Shown here piece by piece: positions 23,840 to 35,653 of a stretch of 64,000 nucleotides of DNA. The position numbers and the translations under genes were made by a program. The first letter of the stretch is position 1; every line of letters begins with the position of its first letter. The notes beneath the pieces are model-generated. The model was given only the letters and a program-made list of their open reading frames with translations, searched no databases and was not told where the DNA came from. The stretch is from Amborella trichopoda. Its lineage: Eukaryota; Streptophyta; Magnoliopsida; Amborellales; Amborellaceae. Where the stretch lies: NCBI RefSeq assembly GCF_000471905.2, contig NW_006494789.1:5977490-6041489 (forward strand), in the 5' to 3' direction.

Positions 23840-24541
23840 ATGGTCATACCTCTGGGACCTGTGCAAAGCAGTTTATTGTCATACGGCCTGGACGTGCACT
23901 ATGGTTTAGGGTCATATAGCTTGGACCGTGGTTATGCAGTTTAAAGTCATGCAACTAGGACCATGCAGTTTAAGGTTGTGCAACTAGACCTCCTCTACAG
24001 TTTATGGTCGTATAGTTTGGACCGTGGTACTGAGCCTTTTAACGTCATGCGGCTAGGACATGTACTATAGTTTAAAGTTATATAGCTTAGACCGTGGTTA
24101 TGCAATAATGTCATGCAACTAGGACCATGCAGTTTAAGGTCGTGCGACTAGACCTGCGCTACAATTTATGATCGTATAGTTTGAACCGTGGTGCTGAGCC
24201 TTTTAACGTCATGCGGCTAGGATGTGTACTATAGTTTAAAGTCATATAGCTTGGACCGTACAGTTTTAGGGTCGTGCAACTAGACCAAGGCTGTGCAATT
24301 TTAAGGTCATGCAACATGAACCATGGATGTGTAACTTAAGGTCATGCAGTGTGGACCATAGCTGCGCAATTTAAGGTCATGCAGCACCGACCGTGGTTGT
24401 ACAGTTTAAGGTCATGTAGCACGGACCGTGTTTGCGTAGTTTAAGGTCATGCAACGCAAACCGTGGATGTGCAGTTTAAGGTCATGCAGCACAGACCGTG
24501 GCTGTGCAGTTTAAGGTCATGCAGCGGAGACCGTGGCTTGG
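23840..24541. repeat. 35 bp minisatellite with a 164 bp higher-order part
   Basis: Units read TTTAAGGTCATGCAGCAC then GGACCGTGGCTGTGCAG. In the right half, unit starts (GTCATG) fall at 24306, 24341, 24376, 24411, 24446, 24481 and 24516, exactly 35 bp apart. In the left half, the unit groups recur at 164 bp (GTCATGCAACTAGG at 23946 and 24110; GTCATGCGGCTAGG at 24044 and 24208). No spacer structure or coding frame is present. Confidence 0.9.
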
Positions 24542-25190
24542 GTCATCATGTAGGTGAGACTCCATGGGAATAGGTTCGTGGACGGCAATCTGATCTGCTG
24601 GGGGGAAAATAGGTAAGACCAGTATGGGGTTCAGATAGGAATGCCAACGTCATTGGAGACAAGGGGACAAATAATAAATAAGTGTGAGGCACCACTGGGG
24701 GTTGCAGCAGCAAAAATGACCCTAACTACACTGGGGATAACAAGTTGTATGACTCTCTTATTGGGGATGAGAAGTCATGACCTGAGTTGGAACGACCTAA
24801 GTACCTCTTTGTTGGGGATAATAGGTCAAAGTCAGATACCACTTTACTGGGGATAATAATAATAAGACACACATGGCTTCTGCATGGGGTGTGTGACAAT
24901 AGACTGTTTAGGATGCAGTCGACACCGGGCGCAGCAACCATTGCTTCTTTCAAGTGCTCAATCGGTGATGAGTCATCGAAAATGCAACCGACGTTAAAAA
25001 CGACCAACACTGCTTCCTTGCAACCAACAAGCGCTGAATTTGTTAAAAAACATAGTCGACGCTGAGGACGGCCCTTGCTATCGCTTGAACACAGTCGACG
25101 TTAGATTTTTTGAAGACACGGTCGGCGCCAACCAAGAGCACACAGCCAGCACTAAATGAATTCGATCGCATAGCCGACACTAAGTATGGA
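24542..25190. repeat. GGGGATAA repeats and CAGTCGACGCTGAG motif cluster
   Basis: The left half contains repeated CTGGGGATAATA/GGTCA-type units of about 60 bp (24640-24860). The right half (24900-25185) contains the ACAGTCGACGCTGAGG motif family, a relative of the GCCGGC-core repeats elsewhere. Its position just upstream of a TATA box suggests the enhancer part of an LTR. No coding sequence was seen. Confidence 0.5.
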
Positions 25191-25377
25191 TTCATATCCG
25201 GGCCGTGACCCAAGCCCTACCCACTCTTAGTCTGTGTTGCATGGCATTTAATGAGGTGGCAATGAGACTTTGCCCGGGCCTCGGGTCAAAATCTACCCCG
25301 ATCCGGCCTCCCATCCACGTTTGGCCTTCTTGGACATGGTTGGAGATCCCCATTTGTGAGGGACATTTGAGGGAAAC

Positions 25378-25395
25378 CTTGACTATATAAAGGGG
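25378..25395 (+). promoter_or_regulatory. TATA box of an unclassified LTR-like promoter
   Basis: GACTATATAAAGGGGG on the plus strand is preceded by GC-rich sequence and tandem motifs, and followed by an A-rich leader and GGATAAAAAAACTAGGGG. The arrangement resembles LTR U3/R. It is the only strong plus-strand TATA in this part of the window. Confidence 0.5.
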
Positions 25396-26916
25396 GTAAA
25401 ACCCCATTTTTTCCATTTGTCACCGGAGGATAAAAAAACTAGGGGTAAAGCTTTTTAATTGTGAGAAGCAAGCAACCAAGGATTTCGACTGAGGGTTTGT
25501 AGGAGTTTTAGCGGCAAATAGGGAAGGTTCCGACAAGTTTAATAGGGTTTTTGCCGAAATTTGTGAAGTTATAGGGACTTGCAGTGGGCGCAGCAAAGCT
25601 ATCGGGGAGTTTCGCCATGGTTTTCGAGAGTAGAAGAGGTGAAAGAAGAAGAAGATGAGATTTGCAACAGCGGGTTGTGCGGGGCTTCCTCTGGCTCTAG
25701 CAGTTTTTTGGCGGGAGAGCATGGTTTTTTTTAGCAACTTGGGGGAGTTGCAGAGATTTTTCGACGGTTTTCAGTAATTTCCCAATAACTTAGTGGCGTT
25801 TTAGAGATTTTCCGATAGTGTCTGGAAGTTCTGGTGGGAATCATAGGGTCAAGGGAAACAAACAGTTGCTGAAGGTGGACCATTGCAGGCGGTGATGGTT
25901 GCATCAAAAATCTTACAGTCCTTTGGGAGGCAAAACATCTTAGGCCTTGAAAATGAGGAGTTGTGGAAAATAAGGAGTCGTCGGGAGGTTAATAGTCACA
26001 GCACAGCTGGCATTGACTTTAGATATACAGCCGATGCTGGGTTTGTTAAGAACATAGCCAGCACTAACACAACCAACGCTGCCCTCAAAAGGCAATCGGT
26101 GCTGGGGGGTTGTAAGCACAGTTGTCACTTAGCCTTCAGAAGACACAACCGGCGCTGGGAGTTAACCACGCAACCGGCACTAGCCTTTGAAAGACACTGT
26201 CGGCGCTAATTTCAAATGGCACTTATCAGTGCATGGTCAATATCATGATGCGCACGGCGTTGCTCACGTGCAGCAATGGGTCACATGTAGGCGTTGTTGC
26301 ACATGGGGATGAGCCATGTGCGATGATGTTCACTCACGGTGCTAACTTGGGTAGGCAAAGGGTGGTGACCAGTGGTAAGGCCCGGCTTGTGATGCATGTT
26401 GGAAGCCAAGTCCTCCAGCACAACAGTGAAGTCCATGTTGTTCTGTGGAAGAGCATCCACTGTGAACATGGTATTCTCTCCATCATAGGCCAGTTCCTTG
26501 CCAGAGAATTTTGCTTTGTATGTTTGGTGTACTCGTCAGATGAATTGAAGCTGACTCGGAAATGGCTGGCTCCATCTTTTGGCCTGTAATCGTCCTCCTA
26601 TGGTGGCACTCGTCATGTGAATTGAAGCTGACTCTCCAAATGGTTTTGCATCTTCTTCATGATGAGGGTGCTTCTTTGGTGGGTTTTCTTCTTCTAGGAG
26701 AGCAACTCTTTCATGGCTTTACTTCTTCTGGGAAAGCAATTCTTCGGTGGGTTTGCTTATTCTTCATGAGGAGAGAAATTCTTTGTGCCTGTAACCATCC
26801 TCTTATCCTTACATGCAAGAGCAAAACTACAGATTTTGGTTTGTCACCGTCCTCTTATCTTCAGATGCAAGATTGTAACAATCCTAAACTTTCAAATATA
26901 TATATATATATATATA
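25396..26916 (+). other. Leader-like region of the unclassified element
   Basis: No gene could be supported. A second cluster of CACAACCGGCGCTGGG-type motifs lies at 26000-26215. The rest is unique sequence up to a TA microsatellite (26896-26916) at the assembly gap. An apparent long frame into the gap is an artefact of N bases. Confidence 0.4.
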
Positions 26917-27354
26917 NNNNNNNNNNNNNNNNNNNNNNNNNNNNNNNNNNNNNNNNNNNNNNNNNNNNNNNNNNNNNNNNNNNNNNNNNNNNNNNNNNNN
27001 NNNNNNNNNNNNNNNNNNNNNNNNNNNNNNNNNNNNNNNNNNNNNNNNNNNNNNNNNNNNNNNNNNNNNNNNNNNNNNNNNNNNNNNNNNNNNNNNNNNN
27101 NNNNNNNNNNNNNNNNNNNNNNNNNNNNNNNNNNNNNNNNNNNNNNNNNNNNNNNNNNNNNNNNNNNNNNNNNNNNNNNNNNNNNNNNNNNNNNNNNNNN
27201 NNNNNNNNNNNNNNNNNNNNNNNNNNNNNNNNNNNNNNNNNNNNNNNNNNNNNNNNNNNNNNNNNNNNNNNNNNNNNNNNNNNNNNNNNNNNNNNNNNNN
27301 NNNNNNNNNNNNNNNNNNNNNNNNNNNNNNNNNNNNNNNNNNNNNNNNNNNNNN
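26917..27354. other. Assembly gap (438 N)
   Basis: A run of N preceded by a TA microsatellite. The 3' LTR of element D and its target site could be hidden or lost here. Confidence 0.99.
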
Positions 27355-27857
27355 AATTATTAGGATTATACTTAATGATACATTTTTTAAAGTGAAATTG
27401 TTAATGCATTTTTGTTAATAGATCTCCTTTTTTAAAATATTGATATCTTTCAACCATGATTATTTTTAGGATTATGATGATCACTTACTGAGTGGCCAAA
27501 CTCATCAAATTATTGTAAAAAAATTTAGCAGAATAACTGCGGTTTCATTTTGAGTGCTCGTCAAGATCAACTCTAGAAGATATTGTAGTTCTGCTTAAAC
27601 TTTCTTTTGTTACTTTGTTAGATTTTACCACTGTAAATTATTCCTAAAAAGAGATTTATATCTGTTTTGACTGTCACATCTCAGGAATATCAATATTGTA
27701 AATTCTTGGGGTGTGACAAAGATACTTGTAACCTCCCTAATAACGGTCTTTTGGCTTGTAAATTGTATCTCTTTTTTACAGCAATAAAGAGTTAGACCTT
27801 GTTCAGACTGTCTTGCCTGCTTTGCATTTAGTCTCTTTTCTTGAATATGCATTATGG
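27355..27857. other. Sequence 3' of element D pol
   Basis: Lies beyond the integrase stop of element D. It is AT-rich, contains no recognisable LTR and has only one short minus-strand frame (27625-27852) without a domain. It is either the 3' untranslated part of D or flanking DNA after a deletion. Confidence 0.4.
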
Positions 27858-28952
27858 CTAGTATTTCTTTTGGTATCGCCCATTGATAGGGGGCATTGCC
27901 TCCTCTCCATTAGGATGTGCTAATGAGTATGCTCCGTTTGGTGAGACCTTTTTTACTATATAGGGACCCTCCCACTTGGATTCAGACTTCCCTTTACGAT
28001 GCCCAAGCATAACAATCAGCCTTTTGACGGCTAAAACTAGATCCCCACAGGTGAATGAGCAAACCTTGACTAACTTGTCAAACGCCCCCTTCATTCTCCC
28101 TTGGTTGAGTTCAAGGTTCTACTGAGCCTCTAGCCTCTTTTCATCGAGTGCATCCAATTCTTGATATCGAAGTTCGACTCTCTCATCTTCGGTAAGTCCT
28201 TGATGTATAGCGACACGTAATGAAGGAATCTGAATTTCGAGGGGTAAAACTGCTTCACCCCCATAAACCAGAGAGTAAGGAGTAGAATCAGTAGCATTTC
28301 ATGTAGTAGTACAATAAGCCCATTGTGCTTCGGGAAGCTTCTCATGTCAGTTCTTCTTTGTCTTTGATACTGACTTTCTTAAAACATTGCATAGAGTCTT
28401 ATTGAAGGTCAGCACCAAGCCATTCGCCCGAGGGTGGTACATAGTTGAGTACCTCCATTCGAAACCGAACTGTTTAACCAAGCGATCAATGTGGTGACTC
28501 CTAAATTGAGAACCGTTGTCAGATATAATCTAGTCGGGCACTCCGAACCGATATATGATATTATGTCAAACAAATTTGGCCACTATTGTCCTAGGAACTT
28601 GCTTAAGGGGGACTGCTTCAGCCCACTTAGAGAAATAATTTGTTGCAGCTAGAATATAGAGATGGCACATTGCTGAAGGAGGGTTAATAGGCCCTACAAT
28701 GTCCATACCCCATTATGAAAAGGGTCATGATGCTACTGTAGGGTGTAAGGGCTCTAGAGGTTGGTGAACAAGACTTGAATGTACTTGGCACACCTGACAC
28801 TTTTTAGCATAGTTCAAGGAATCAACAATCATCGAAGACCAATAATACCCCAATCTGCGTATATGTTCGTAGAGCTTAGGACCGAACTGGTCTAGTCCAC
28901 AAATTCCTGAGTGTACCTCTTCTAATACCTTATTTTCCTTCTGCAAGTCCAT
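27858..28952 (-). pseudogene. Tat element D integrase (degenerate)
   Basis: Zinc-binding part at 28725-28952: EEVHSGICGLDQFG and, downstream, CQVCQ. The second histidine position kept in copy A (GLHQSG) is Asp here. Core landmarks in broken frames are MDIVGP, ISDNGSQF and NGLVLTFNK; the last has Leu where copy A has the catalytic Glu. The C-terminal part, 27858-28094, is intact in frame: FTCGDLVLAVKR, SKWEGPYIVKK, GAYSL, ending QKKY and a stop, the normal tail of a gypsy integrase. Catalytically dead by these two substitutions as well as by stops. Confidence 0.85.
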
Positions 28953-29026
28953 GCATCTAAGAAGAATGTCGTCAATGACCGTCTGAAGAGGGCATCTTCT
29001 TCAAGGAGAGTATAATTGGTAGACAT

Positions 29027-29575
29027 TCAACGTACGCTGTTGTGTTCGGCACGATCTTCTGGGGGCCTGCCATATTTTAGAAAACTAGTGATGGGCTCTG
29101 TCCAATCTTCTACCAGTTTGATTTCCATGCATATTGGGTCGAAGAACTCTGGTCGCTGGTTTTCAACCTTAGTTTCTTGATTCCATGTTATTTCATGTTC
29201 ATCCTTGATCACTTCTTTAGCTGATAGAAGTGCTCTGAATGGATAAGGAGGGATATTTCTCTCATCATCCGCGTCTACCTCGGTTCTTAGTTCAATGTGT
29301 CTCCATTCTGCCACCCAAACAATCGTGGGTCCTGATGAGGATAATTGAATTGTAGTGCCGATTTTTGCAAGTGCGTCAGCTTGCAAGTTTAACCTCCTGG
29401 GGATGTGACTCAAGGATACGTCTTCCAATTGGGCCATATATGATTTTTTAGTATCGTGATAAGGCTTAAGAGTATCTTTCCTCATGTCATAGATCCCTTT
29501 AAGCTGTCGGATAACCAACTCAGAGTCACCATAGATCTTGAGCTGCTCCGAGTCTAAGTCGAAGGCTATCTCCAA
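29027..29575 (-). pseudogene. Tat element D RNase H, second half
   Basis: A 182-residue frame: DSEQLKIYGDSELVIRQLKG, DMRKDTLKPYHDTKKSY, then SHIPRRLNLQADALAK with the last acidic residue of the RNase H fold, and a linker rich in Glu and Pro leading to the integrase zinc finger. It is better preserved than copy A and continues 29621-30070 after a break near 29600. Confidence 0.8.
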
Positions 29576-29620
29576 CCTGATTATAAGGGCCTGATAGTCC
29601 GCCTCATTATGAGAACCAAC

Positions 29621-30070
29621 CTAAGCGAGAGAGAAAGAAAGTGGCAATACTCCTCCTCTAAGAGTAAGGAATACTACTTCGACGCCTCCTCGATCTGATT
29701 GGAAGGCTTCGTTGAAGTACAATTCCCACACATGAGCAAGGTCAGCACAGAACACTTCTTCATCCGGGAGGTCACTCGATAACTGAGATTCGACCGATAT
29801 TGGTTGTGCTGCGAGAAAGTCAGCCAAGGCCAAGCCTTTGATGGCCTTCTGTGGGACATGAGTGATGTCAAATTCCATCAGCAATAATGCCCACTTAGCA
29901 AGGCCTCCCGACAAGCATGGGTGTGTCATGAGAAATTTTATAGGATCTGCTTTTGATATAAGTTTCACTTCATGACCAAGCAAGTAGTGATGGAGTTTTT
30001 GTACTGCGAAGATCAAAGCAAGGCACATATTTTCTATAGAGGGATAATTCCTCTCGACCCCTTGAATCAT
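29621..30070 (-). pseudogene. Tat element D RT connection and first RNase H half
   Basis: A 149-residue frame with NYPSIENMCLALIFAVQKLHH and FDITHVPQKAIKGLALADFL (end of the RT-linked RNase H) and WELYFNEAFQSDRGGVEVV (start of the second RNase H). In copy A the same place reads YFDRAF, so the first metal-binding Asp has become Asn in D. This supports loss of activity. Confidence 0.8.
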
Positions 30071-30433
30071 GCGGCTGAGATAATATAGTGTTGTTTCTTT
30101 TCCCTCGTCATTGTTCTACGCCAATAATGCCCCAAGTGACTCGTCTAGAGCGGTCATGTATAGGATGAGGGGTCTTCCCAACAATTCTATATAAAGTACT
30201 AGAGGATTGAGCAAATACTGCTTGATGTCGTCAAGGGCTGCTTGACATGCTTCATCCCAAATGAATGGGTATCTTTTTTTAAAAGGTGCGTAAAAGGTTT
30301 ACAGCGACCTGAGAGGTTTGAGATGATCCTACGAATACGCTAGCTGCCCTTGAAGAGAGCACAGTTCTCGCAGTGTACTTGGTGATAGCATTTCTTGGAT
30401 CACCTTGATCTTGACTGGCTCTACTTCAAGCCC
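30071..30433 (-). pseudogene. Element D RT thumb / connection, frame-broken
   Basis: No frame of useful length is open, but the order of short matches to element A (6280-6500) shows this is the RT thumb and the RT-RNase H connection. Confidence 0.6.
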
Positions 30434-31371
30434 TCAATGTCTGACAATGAACCCCAAGAATTTTCCCGAGCGCAAGCCAAAATCGCATTTTAGCGGGTTC
30501 ATTTTAAGTTGATGAAGGCGTAACTGCTTGAATACCTTTTCAAGGTCTCTCATATGAGCATCCTTCTCTTCGGATTTTACCACCAAGTCATCTACATAAC
30601 ACTCCACCTCTTTGTGAATCATGTCAATGAAGATAGTCGTCATTGCTCTCTGGTATGTGGCACCAGCATTTTTTAATCCAAAAGGCATCATTGTGTAACA
30701 GAAGACCCCTTTAAGAGTCAAGAACGTAGTGGCTTCCTCATCTCATCCATGAAGGAGAAGATCTGGCAATGGGTCGTAGAGTCGAAGAGCATCTCAGTGA
30801 TTGGCAACGGAAAATCATCCTTGGGACAGGCGGTATTGAGGTCACAGAAGTCAATGCAAACCCTGATTTGGCCATTCTTCTTCTTGACTGGAACAACAGT
30901 TGCTAGCCATTTTGGGTACTTGACTTCATGAATGAAGCCTTCTTGTCTGAGTTTGGTATCTTCTGTGTCTATCTGCATTTCTAGGTCAGGCCTGAACCTT
31001 CTTGATTTCTGCTTAACATGTTTTACAGTCGGATCAATGTCGAGATGGTGAACGGCGACTTGAGGGTTTAAACCAGGCATTTCATGATAATGCCAAGCAA
31101 AGACGTCTCGGTTTGCTCGCAAGAAAGTAGTGAAATCTTCTTTCACTTCTGGAGACAGATTCCCTGAAATAAAAATGGGTCTGGGGTCGGCTTCGTCTTT
31201 AAGATTTATTTCCACAAGCTCATTTGTTGTGGCTTGACGGCCTCCTTCCCACTCTTTTGGGGCCTCCTGCAACTCTTCATTGTTGCTTTCAGAGGTCTTT
31301 TGATCGACCTCAAGTGTAGAGACCCATGATCCATGACATTCCGCCTCCGATAGATGTCCAGGGTGGATCAT
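30434..31371 (-). pseudogene. Tat element D reverse transcriptase
   Basis: Two frames. 30718-31371 holds the pre-finger region and fingers (SGNLSPEVKEDFTTFLRANR, VPVKKKNGQIRVCIDF, LNTACPKDDFPLP, FSFMDEM). 30434-30721 holds GVFCYTMMPFGLKNAGATYQ, ECYVDDLVVKS with the catalytic YVDD at 30588-30599, and the thumb start. About 20 residues of the palm between FMD and GVFCY are missing compared with the usual gypsy RT, and the frame changes there. Order and sequence are typical of Tat. Not functional. Confidence 0.85.
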
Positions 31372-32746
31372 AATTTTTGCACCTTCCCTAGATTGAGGAG
31401 CAGAAGGATCTTCTATAAATATAAATTGTATCTACTTGGAGATTACAAGGAACTTGAGATTCAACGATTATAGCACAAGAAGTGTCCTCGTATGAATCAC
31501 ACGATCTTTGAACGGGTGTCTGCAGTGTTTGCCCCTCGCTGGTTGGTACTTCGTAGACTTGTACCTTGTGACAAGTTTTCTGAGAGTAGAAGCTTTGCCC
31601 TCTTTATTCTCTCAATCTCTGCTCAAAGTCAAGCTCAAGGGGCCACTGGGGTTTCTTTGGCTTCGACATTTTGTGCTTCTTTGAAGAAGGTGACTCTGCC
31701 TTGGCTTTAGCTACCAGGGCATCAACAATTGTTAGGAATCCTGCTGCCTATGCCAAGGTCTTTCTCAATCATTTCTGTTGAGTCTTGCTTATGTTGATCC
31801 CTTCGAATTCCCTGTTTAAAGCCTCGAAGTTCGAACATTTCAAGGTTGTACTTACAGGAGACATAGGAGAAGAAAGATAAGAAGTAGAAGAAGAAGAAGA
31901 AGGAGAAAGGTCAGAAAGGGGGGGATATAGGTGGCTTTTTACGTCACCACCAGGGTTGGACATGTGCAAGGAATCTTTTAGGACTTTCCTTTGCTTAGAC
32001 CGTTGGGGAGTGCTTTTAATGTCATCACCCTCATTGGACATGTTCTGAGGAGAAGATGACTTGGGGATGTCTTCTTGACGAGATAGAGAAGGAAGAAGGA
32101 TCGTATCAAGGATAAAGTCCAACAAAGTTAGCAGTGGGGGGAGGGGCCTAAGAAATTCCTGCCCAACTAAAAGTTGAGTTGTCTTGTTTCTCTGGCAAGC
32201 AGCCCTTGGTACCCATCTCCTTTTGGTTTTCTTAGGTGGTGTTTGATTCGTCTTGTTAAGCTTGTGAACAACCCTAGCTTGGCGAACTGCTTCTCGTCTT
32301 AAGGACTTGAGTTTACTTCGCCCATGGTGGACTATCCACGGCTAGGAAGTCGAGGGTTCAGCAAAATCTGACTCATTATTAGGAAGATCTTGTGTTGGGA
32401 GATCCTCTTGTGTCAACGGAGTAGTGGCTTGGGGATCACTTACTGGGACGTTGTAAACCTCTTGACATTCTGGCATTTTCTTTGTGAATATATCATGGAA
32501 ACTGGTGCATTCCCACAGGTAGTGACCCCATACTTGGTGATACGGGTACCAATGGTCTTTAGTCCCCTTAGCAAGGCATCGGGGCTGCCTTGCCTATTTT
32601 GGTGTGATTAGGCCTTTCTGAGGCATTATCACAAAGAATACATGAAGGATGCCAAGGGCTTCATCTTCCTCTTGGATGGTTACTGCATGGGAGGCTTATG
32701 ATGCCCCGAATGCCTTCTTTAAGTCTTCGAGTTTTTTCTGACCCTT
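31372..32746 (-). pseudogene. Element D gag-to-RT spacer, no protease seen
   Basis: Contains a 118-residue low-complexity frame (31769-32125) with NMSNEGDDIKSTPQRSK and a serine run, and broken frames near 32500 with a PYHQVWGH-like string. As in element A, I see no aspartic protease active site. Confidence 0.55.
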
Positions 32747-33814
32747 CTAGATCAGGGCCTCGATAATATCTTTTAACGCGTAGCAGTCATATATGGGGTG
32801 ATTGATCCTTTGATGGTAGGCAAAATAATTTGCCTCGGTGTTGAGCCCGGCTTGCTCAGGGAACTTGGCTTCTGGAAGCTTGATCATGTTTTGTTCCAAC
32901 AATAACCAAAACAGTGCAGGAACCCAGTCTTTCTCAAAGGGGTAGACTTTGTTCCTGTGCCTGGTGAAATAATCATCCCGATTAAGAGTCGCTGGCGGGG
33001 GCACTCGGTTGTACGACTATTGTTTCTTGCCCGCCTGGGGCGTTATCTTTGTCGTGCTCACCCCTTTAGAGAGGTCCAAAGTTTGGGAGGGAGCTTTCTT
33101 TGGATCAGTGATCGTGACAGCTGCATTGATCACTCCTTTCTGTTGGCTGGCCCAGGTGTTAGTTTGAGAGCTACCATTACCCCAATTGTTCCCTAAACTT
33201 GCAGACAATAGTCATGACCCGTCGTGGTGGCATGATAGACTTTCTATGTAGACTGATTTGGAGATCTGCTCTGACATGAAAGTTGGATTAGAGGCCTCGA
33301 CGTGTAGAGCAATCTCAAGTCGCATGTTCCGTACGCAAGTTTGGATTGCTTCCTTCTCGGGCATAGGATTACGATGGCGAGCGACCAAATTTCTCCATCT
33401 TAATATGAATTGGTCCACGGGCTCATCGAGATCTTGAGTCAGGGTGAGAAGTTCAATGGTTTGAACCTCTCTCTCGACCTCATAGAACCGCTGGTGGAAC
33501 AGCTTCTCCATTTCCTCCCAAGTATGTATTGAGTTTGGAGGGAGTCAAGCATACCATTGAAAAGCTGGGCCGTCAAGGGTTTCAACAAACTGACGAAGAA
33601 GGAGTCTCCCATCAATCGTTGTTTCTGAACATGCTATCTGAAAGTGGGCAATATGATGGTTCGAGGATGTGGTCCCGTTGAATAGGGGAAACTTCCCTTT
33701 CTTGTAATCTGAGGGAAACGGGACCTGGTCAATGTATGAAGGGTACTGCCTTTGATAAGGCGGTGCGCCTGGTAGCCCCGAAATTTTCCTGTTCTTTAGG
33801 CTATGGGTCACCAT
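32747..33814 (-). pseudogene. Tat element D gag, capsid and zinc-knuckle-like region
   Basis: In order: MVTHSLKN, PSYIDQVPFPSDYKKGKF and QFVETLDGPAFQWYA (33545-33814); KLFHQRFYEVEREVQ, LTQDLDEPVDQF and NMRLEIALHVEAS (33212-33511); an Asn/Ser/Gln-rich spacer (33017-33208); and VYPFEKDWVPALFWLL with AYHQRINHPIYDCYALKD (32747-33004). Collinear with gag A. Stops lie between the parts. Confidence 0.8.
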
Positions 33815-34613
33815 AGCATCTATGTCTACCAGTGAGATGGGGTGAGGGACAGAGTTATCATGTGAGGCAGAGGGAAGGGGCTACCATGGAGGTGCACCAT
33901 CTGAGTGGTGGGAATTGCCTCATGGTTAGCTGATTGTCGTGCAGCGTCTATATGATCAATCTTCTCCATCATCGCATGCACCATGTCTTCAAACATATCC
34001 ATGCGGTCTTCCTATGAGTCAAGTTTGTTTCTAACCATTACGCTGACTGTTTCTCCTAGGAGGTCAGCCTTAATTGCGGTCAAGGGCTTGCAAACTTGAC
34101 TGGTCGTACACGGCAGATCGGTCAACTAGGGGTCAACATGCCCTGACTGAACTCGACTTTTGTATGCTGCTCGCATGAGGACCAGTTCTCGACAGCCTTA
34201 GGACCGTGGCTGACAAGGGGCTGGGTCATTTTCTACAACATTAACCACAGTGCAGGGCTCATGGAGCTTTCATTTAGGCTTCGTCATCTGAAGAGGGTAG
34301 AATGGGTTCAAGCGAAGAAGGTCATCAGAGCTGGTTACCTCAACCGCCTCGGTGACTTGCTTGGTGAGAATTCGCAGACTCCTATCGCATTTAGCCTTGA
34401 GGTTTTGATCGACCTCACGCCAAAAATATGATAGGGACTGTGGTTGGTCGGCTCTTCTTACACAACGATGACCGTCTCGATAAGGTGCGGCAAAGGATGA
34501 GGGTCAGGGACTCGAATCATCTTGGGCCAGGGAGGATGAAGGACTCCATCTTCAATCAGATCTTTGCCTCGAGCTCTCTTGTAGGCTCCAAAGGCATGAG
34601 CGAAATGACAAAG
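33815..34613 (-). pseudogene. Element D gag, poorly conserved middle
   Basis: Aligns by position and short blocks with 10173-10841 (A) and 14708-15100 (B). No long frame is open. Confidence 0.55.
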
Positions 34614-35420
34614 CTAGTTCCGGATGGTACTCTTGGGGAAGGTCTTTGGATACCAAGGCTTAAGGTACTCACTCGAAGAAGGAGGAGCAGGCAAAAGCAT
34701 GGTTGACTCATGAGAACTCCTGAGTCGAGGGCGAGGGGCTGTCAGTGACAGCGACGTGTGTGCACCCCTTGAAGAAGGGTCACAGGTGACTTGGGGGTCT
34801 GCCCGGGCTCGAGTAAGTGGTCTAGCCTTAGGATGCCGAGGACTGCGAGCAAGTGTCTGCAAGAGAACAGGTGGAGGCCTGCCCTTTACAAGGTGCGCTT
34901 GTGTGTGTTGAGTAGGAGAACGAGGAGGTCGTCTCCTGTGTACTCGGGTTGGTGCACTAACGGTGTTGCCCCGAGCAGTGAGATGCATATGAGCAGCGTA
35001 TGCAGAACCCGGCCTTGGAAGGTCAAATCTTGGGTGCTGATTCGAGGTAACGTAAGGGTTACCCTGAGATGTGGCTCGAGTGGATGACCCACGAGCCTTA
35101 TGGTGTGTGTGAGGGGTGGAGGTCGCAGGGACTCCACCTCGATGTGTTGAGCCTCTAGGGATAGAGACTGGTGGTGGTGCAGGAATGTGGGGGGTAGCCT
35201 TGTGTCGACCCACATAAGCAATGGCAACTTGCTTGCCCTTTGCAGAGAGGGACTGGGCAGCCTTCCGGCATACCTCGGCGATACGACCAACAAGTGAATT
35301 GCTGATGGTAGGGTGCATGCTGTGTGGGGCAACAGATGTGTTGCCGATGCAAGGCGTCTTGGTGGAGGTTTCACCAAAGTGAGGAGATGGGGAGTTAGGG
35401 ACTTTTAGGTCCCTCCTCAT
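34614..35420 (-). pseudogene. Tat element D gag N-terminal extension
   Basis: A 268-residue frame starting MRRDLKVPNSPSPHFGE, rich in Pro, Ser, Thr, His and Arg, with AEVCRKAAQSLSAKGKQVA and HPKARPLTRARADPQVT. The same protein appears in A (10842-11546) and in fragments B/C. It begins about 235 bp downstream of the primer site. This is the longest intact frame of element D. No domain is recognised; it is probably disordered and RNA-binding. Confidence 0.65.
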
Positions 35421-35653
35421 GCCAATTCAGGTTAAGACCTAGGAGCTAGACCCGATGTCTTTGCTCAAAAGAAGGGTTGAGAACAAAGTTAGACGAACTT
35501 GTTCCTTGGGGACACTCGCAAATGCGGGGATAAGAAAATCCCTGATTCAGATGAATGGGTTGTAGAACCCTGCAGCCATAAGTGATGTGTGAATATAGAA
35601 AATAAAAAAAGAGAAACTAGCCAAACAAGTACGATCCAACTAATGGGTAGTAA

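Noticed and set aside
23840..24541. CRISPR-like array
   Set aside because: Units are contiguous 35 bp repeats without unique spacers, in plant DNA; it is a minisatellite.
22233..26916. 3' LTR of element D
   Set aside because: None of the family's marker blocks (CCTCGATCTCGCC, TTTATTCCGCATCA, TTCAAACA end) were found there.
26562..27395. Long plus-strand open frame
   Set aside because: Most of it is the N gap translated as unknown residues; the rest has no domain.
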